From: AP-15 sp963832875
Lineage (GTDB): Bacteria; Pseudomonadota; Alphaproteobacteria; ATCC43930; CGMCC-115725
Assembly (NCBI GenBank): GCA_963832875.1
Contig: CAWHWB010000002.1
Span: forward strand, 186,001 to 250,000
Reading direction: 5' to 3'
Length of the DNA stretch: 64,000 bases
Both the position numbers and the translations under genes were made by a program. The number at the start of each line of letters is the position of its first letter. Within the stretch, counting starts at the first letter, position 1. Positions 63,133-64,000 of the stretch are shown one piece after another. The notes under the pieces are model-generated. The model was not told the origin of the DNA. It ran no database searches and saw nothing but the letters and a program-made list of their open reading frames with translations.

Positions 63133-64000
63133 TCACGCAGGATAAGAGACGAAACACTTGTCCGAAGCAAAGATGTGCGTCTCGATGTAGTCATGCACGA
63201 CCGGTTTCCGGTCGAGCTTTTCCATCGCGCCCATCAGCGCGCACCAGTTAAGCATCTCGTGCTGCCCGGCCTGTTCCATCGCCTTCAGCGGGCGCTTGCG
63301 CCAGGTGTCGTAATCACGCTGCGAGAGCGCGTCGAACAGGAGCCTGTCGGCCTCCCGGTCGGGCCATAGATAACCGTTGGTCGGCGACAGGAAGCAATGC
63401 GACCAACTCGACGACGCGATCACCGCCACCCGCCACGGCAAATCCGCGAAGCTCTCGGCCACCGCCTTGCCGACTTCCATGCAACGCCACGGGTGCGGCG
63501 AGGGCGGGTCGCCCGCGATCGACGGATCACGCGGCGGCATGAACAGCGCCGCGGTGCCGCCCTTGGCATGCAACAGGTTGCTGCCATAGCAATTGATCGC
63601 GAACGGGACCACCGGATAGGGGAAACCCTCACGGTCCCAGTCGAGATAGAGAAAAGTGTTGGTGAAAGCGTGCGCCAACGGGTGGTGCAACGGCTTATAC
63701 GCATAAGCCATGTCGATGCCGCGCTCGATCATCCCGGTGGCGAGATGCTTGGCCGCCTCGCGATGCCCGTGCAGCCGCAACGCCCAGTCGCCGGGCTCGC
63801 CCCACCGGTTCGGCCGGCCACCGTTGCCGTTGTGCCACGGCCGAACCGCGAAATCGTCGTCATAGCCGAGCAGGCAGAAGGCCGGGATAATGTCTTCGCG
63901 GAAATTCTCGTACTGGTCGTCGCCCCACACCAGCACGACGTCCGGGTTGAACTCGTCCAGCGATTTGCGCACCGCGCGAAAGCCCTCGGCCATCCGCGCG
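63133..64000 (-). CDS. LigB-superfamily extradiol dioxygenase-like protein (partial)
   Basis: The frame is open to the right edge; at least 288 residues are visible. Features are DVVLVWGDDQYENFRED, the HPLAHAFTNTFLYLD strand, PVVPFAINCYGSNLL, and VAVIASSSWSHCFLSP, as in class III extradiol (LigB/protocatechuate 4,5-dioxygenase-like) enzymes that open catecholic rings using Fe(II). The N-terminal part with the first His ligands lies outside the window. It ends DKCFVSYPA and is followed by a ~130-base GC-rich gap to msbA. Confidence 0.82.
   Translation of the reverse strand, partial: ARMAEGFRAVRKSLDEFNPDVVLVWGDDQYENFREDIIPAFCLLGYDDDFAVRPWHNGNGGRPNRWGEPGDWALRLHGHREAAKHLATGMIERGIDMAYAYKPLHHPLAHAFTNTFLYLDWDREGFPYPVVPFAINCYGSNLLHAKGGTAALFMPPRDPSIAGDPPSPHPWRCMEVGKAVAESFADLPWRVAVIASSSWSHCFLSPTNGYLWPDREADRLLFDALSQRDYDTWRKRPLKAMEQAGQHEMLNWCALMGAMEKLDRKPVVHDYIETHIFASDKCFVSYPA

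Noticed and set aside
1..64000. tRNA or rRNA genes
   Set aside because: No cloverleaf with TTCRANY-type T-loop or rRNA core sequence was recognised by eye; a dedicated scan was not possible.

Overview
The window looks like chromosome of a high-GC alphaproteobacterium, possibly from the Rhodospirillales/Hyphomicrobiales side. The basis is GC and codon bias, the 4.5S RNA-dnaX-ybaB-recR block, the msbA-DUF374-waaA-lpxK-lpxL lipid A block, and the abundance of CoA-transferase, enoyl-CoA hydratase, MFS and luciferase-like oxidoreductase genes. No rRNA, tRNA or CRISPR was seen. Taxonomic placement is inference.

Layout. 1-1300: end of a phage-type lysis/tail module (small coupled ORFs, holin-like protein, outer-membrane lipoprotein resembling a spanin). 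1300-9430: single-copy metabolic genes (COG0523 GTPase, RNase Z, amidase, RidA, a frameshifted luciferase-like monooxygenase), a lower-GC secreted orphan and a dehydrogenase lacking its Rossmann domain. 9450-14000: a decaying patch with a 141-bp-repeat TPR gene, palindromic repeats, an intact amidohydrolase and a shattered MFS gene. 14000-31100: mostly intact catabolic and biosynthetic genes (Dcp peptidase, exported beta-carbonic-anhydrase-like protein, phosphoesterase, CoA-transferase, nadA with a structured leader, nitroreductase, multicopper oxidase, split TPP decarboxylase, panC) plus two broken genes. 31300-38900: an accessory region with a PEP-CTERM gene split by an antisense group II intron, a 7-bp tandem repeat, and sulfotransferase and 2OG-Fe(II) oxygenase genes or remnants. 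39100-45260: two MFS transporters, two enoyl-CoA hydratases, a CoA-binding protein and a Rieske oxygenase. 45440-48512: SRP RNA and the dnaX-ybaB-recR block. 48785-56990: amidohydrolase, the ATP-grasp/alpha-E/transglutaminase operon, and two aquaporins flanking a Cache sensor with no output domain. 57003-62972: the lipid A/KDO operon on the minus strand. 63133-end: a LigB-type dioxygenase running off the window.

The strongest unusual signals are: (i) the group II intron inserted antisense in a PEP-CTERM gene, whose two halves can be rejoined; (ii) the nadA leader, with a promoter, two related operator-like sequences and a terminator-like hairpin; (iii) adjacent TPR repeats sharing identical disabling mutations, with indels that sum to a multiple of three; (iv) many single-base indels, including one in the otherwise intact lipid A operon, which raises a decay-versus-sequence-error question.
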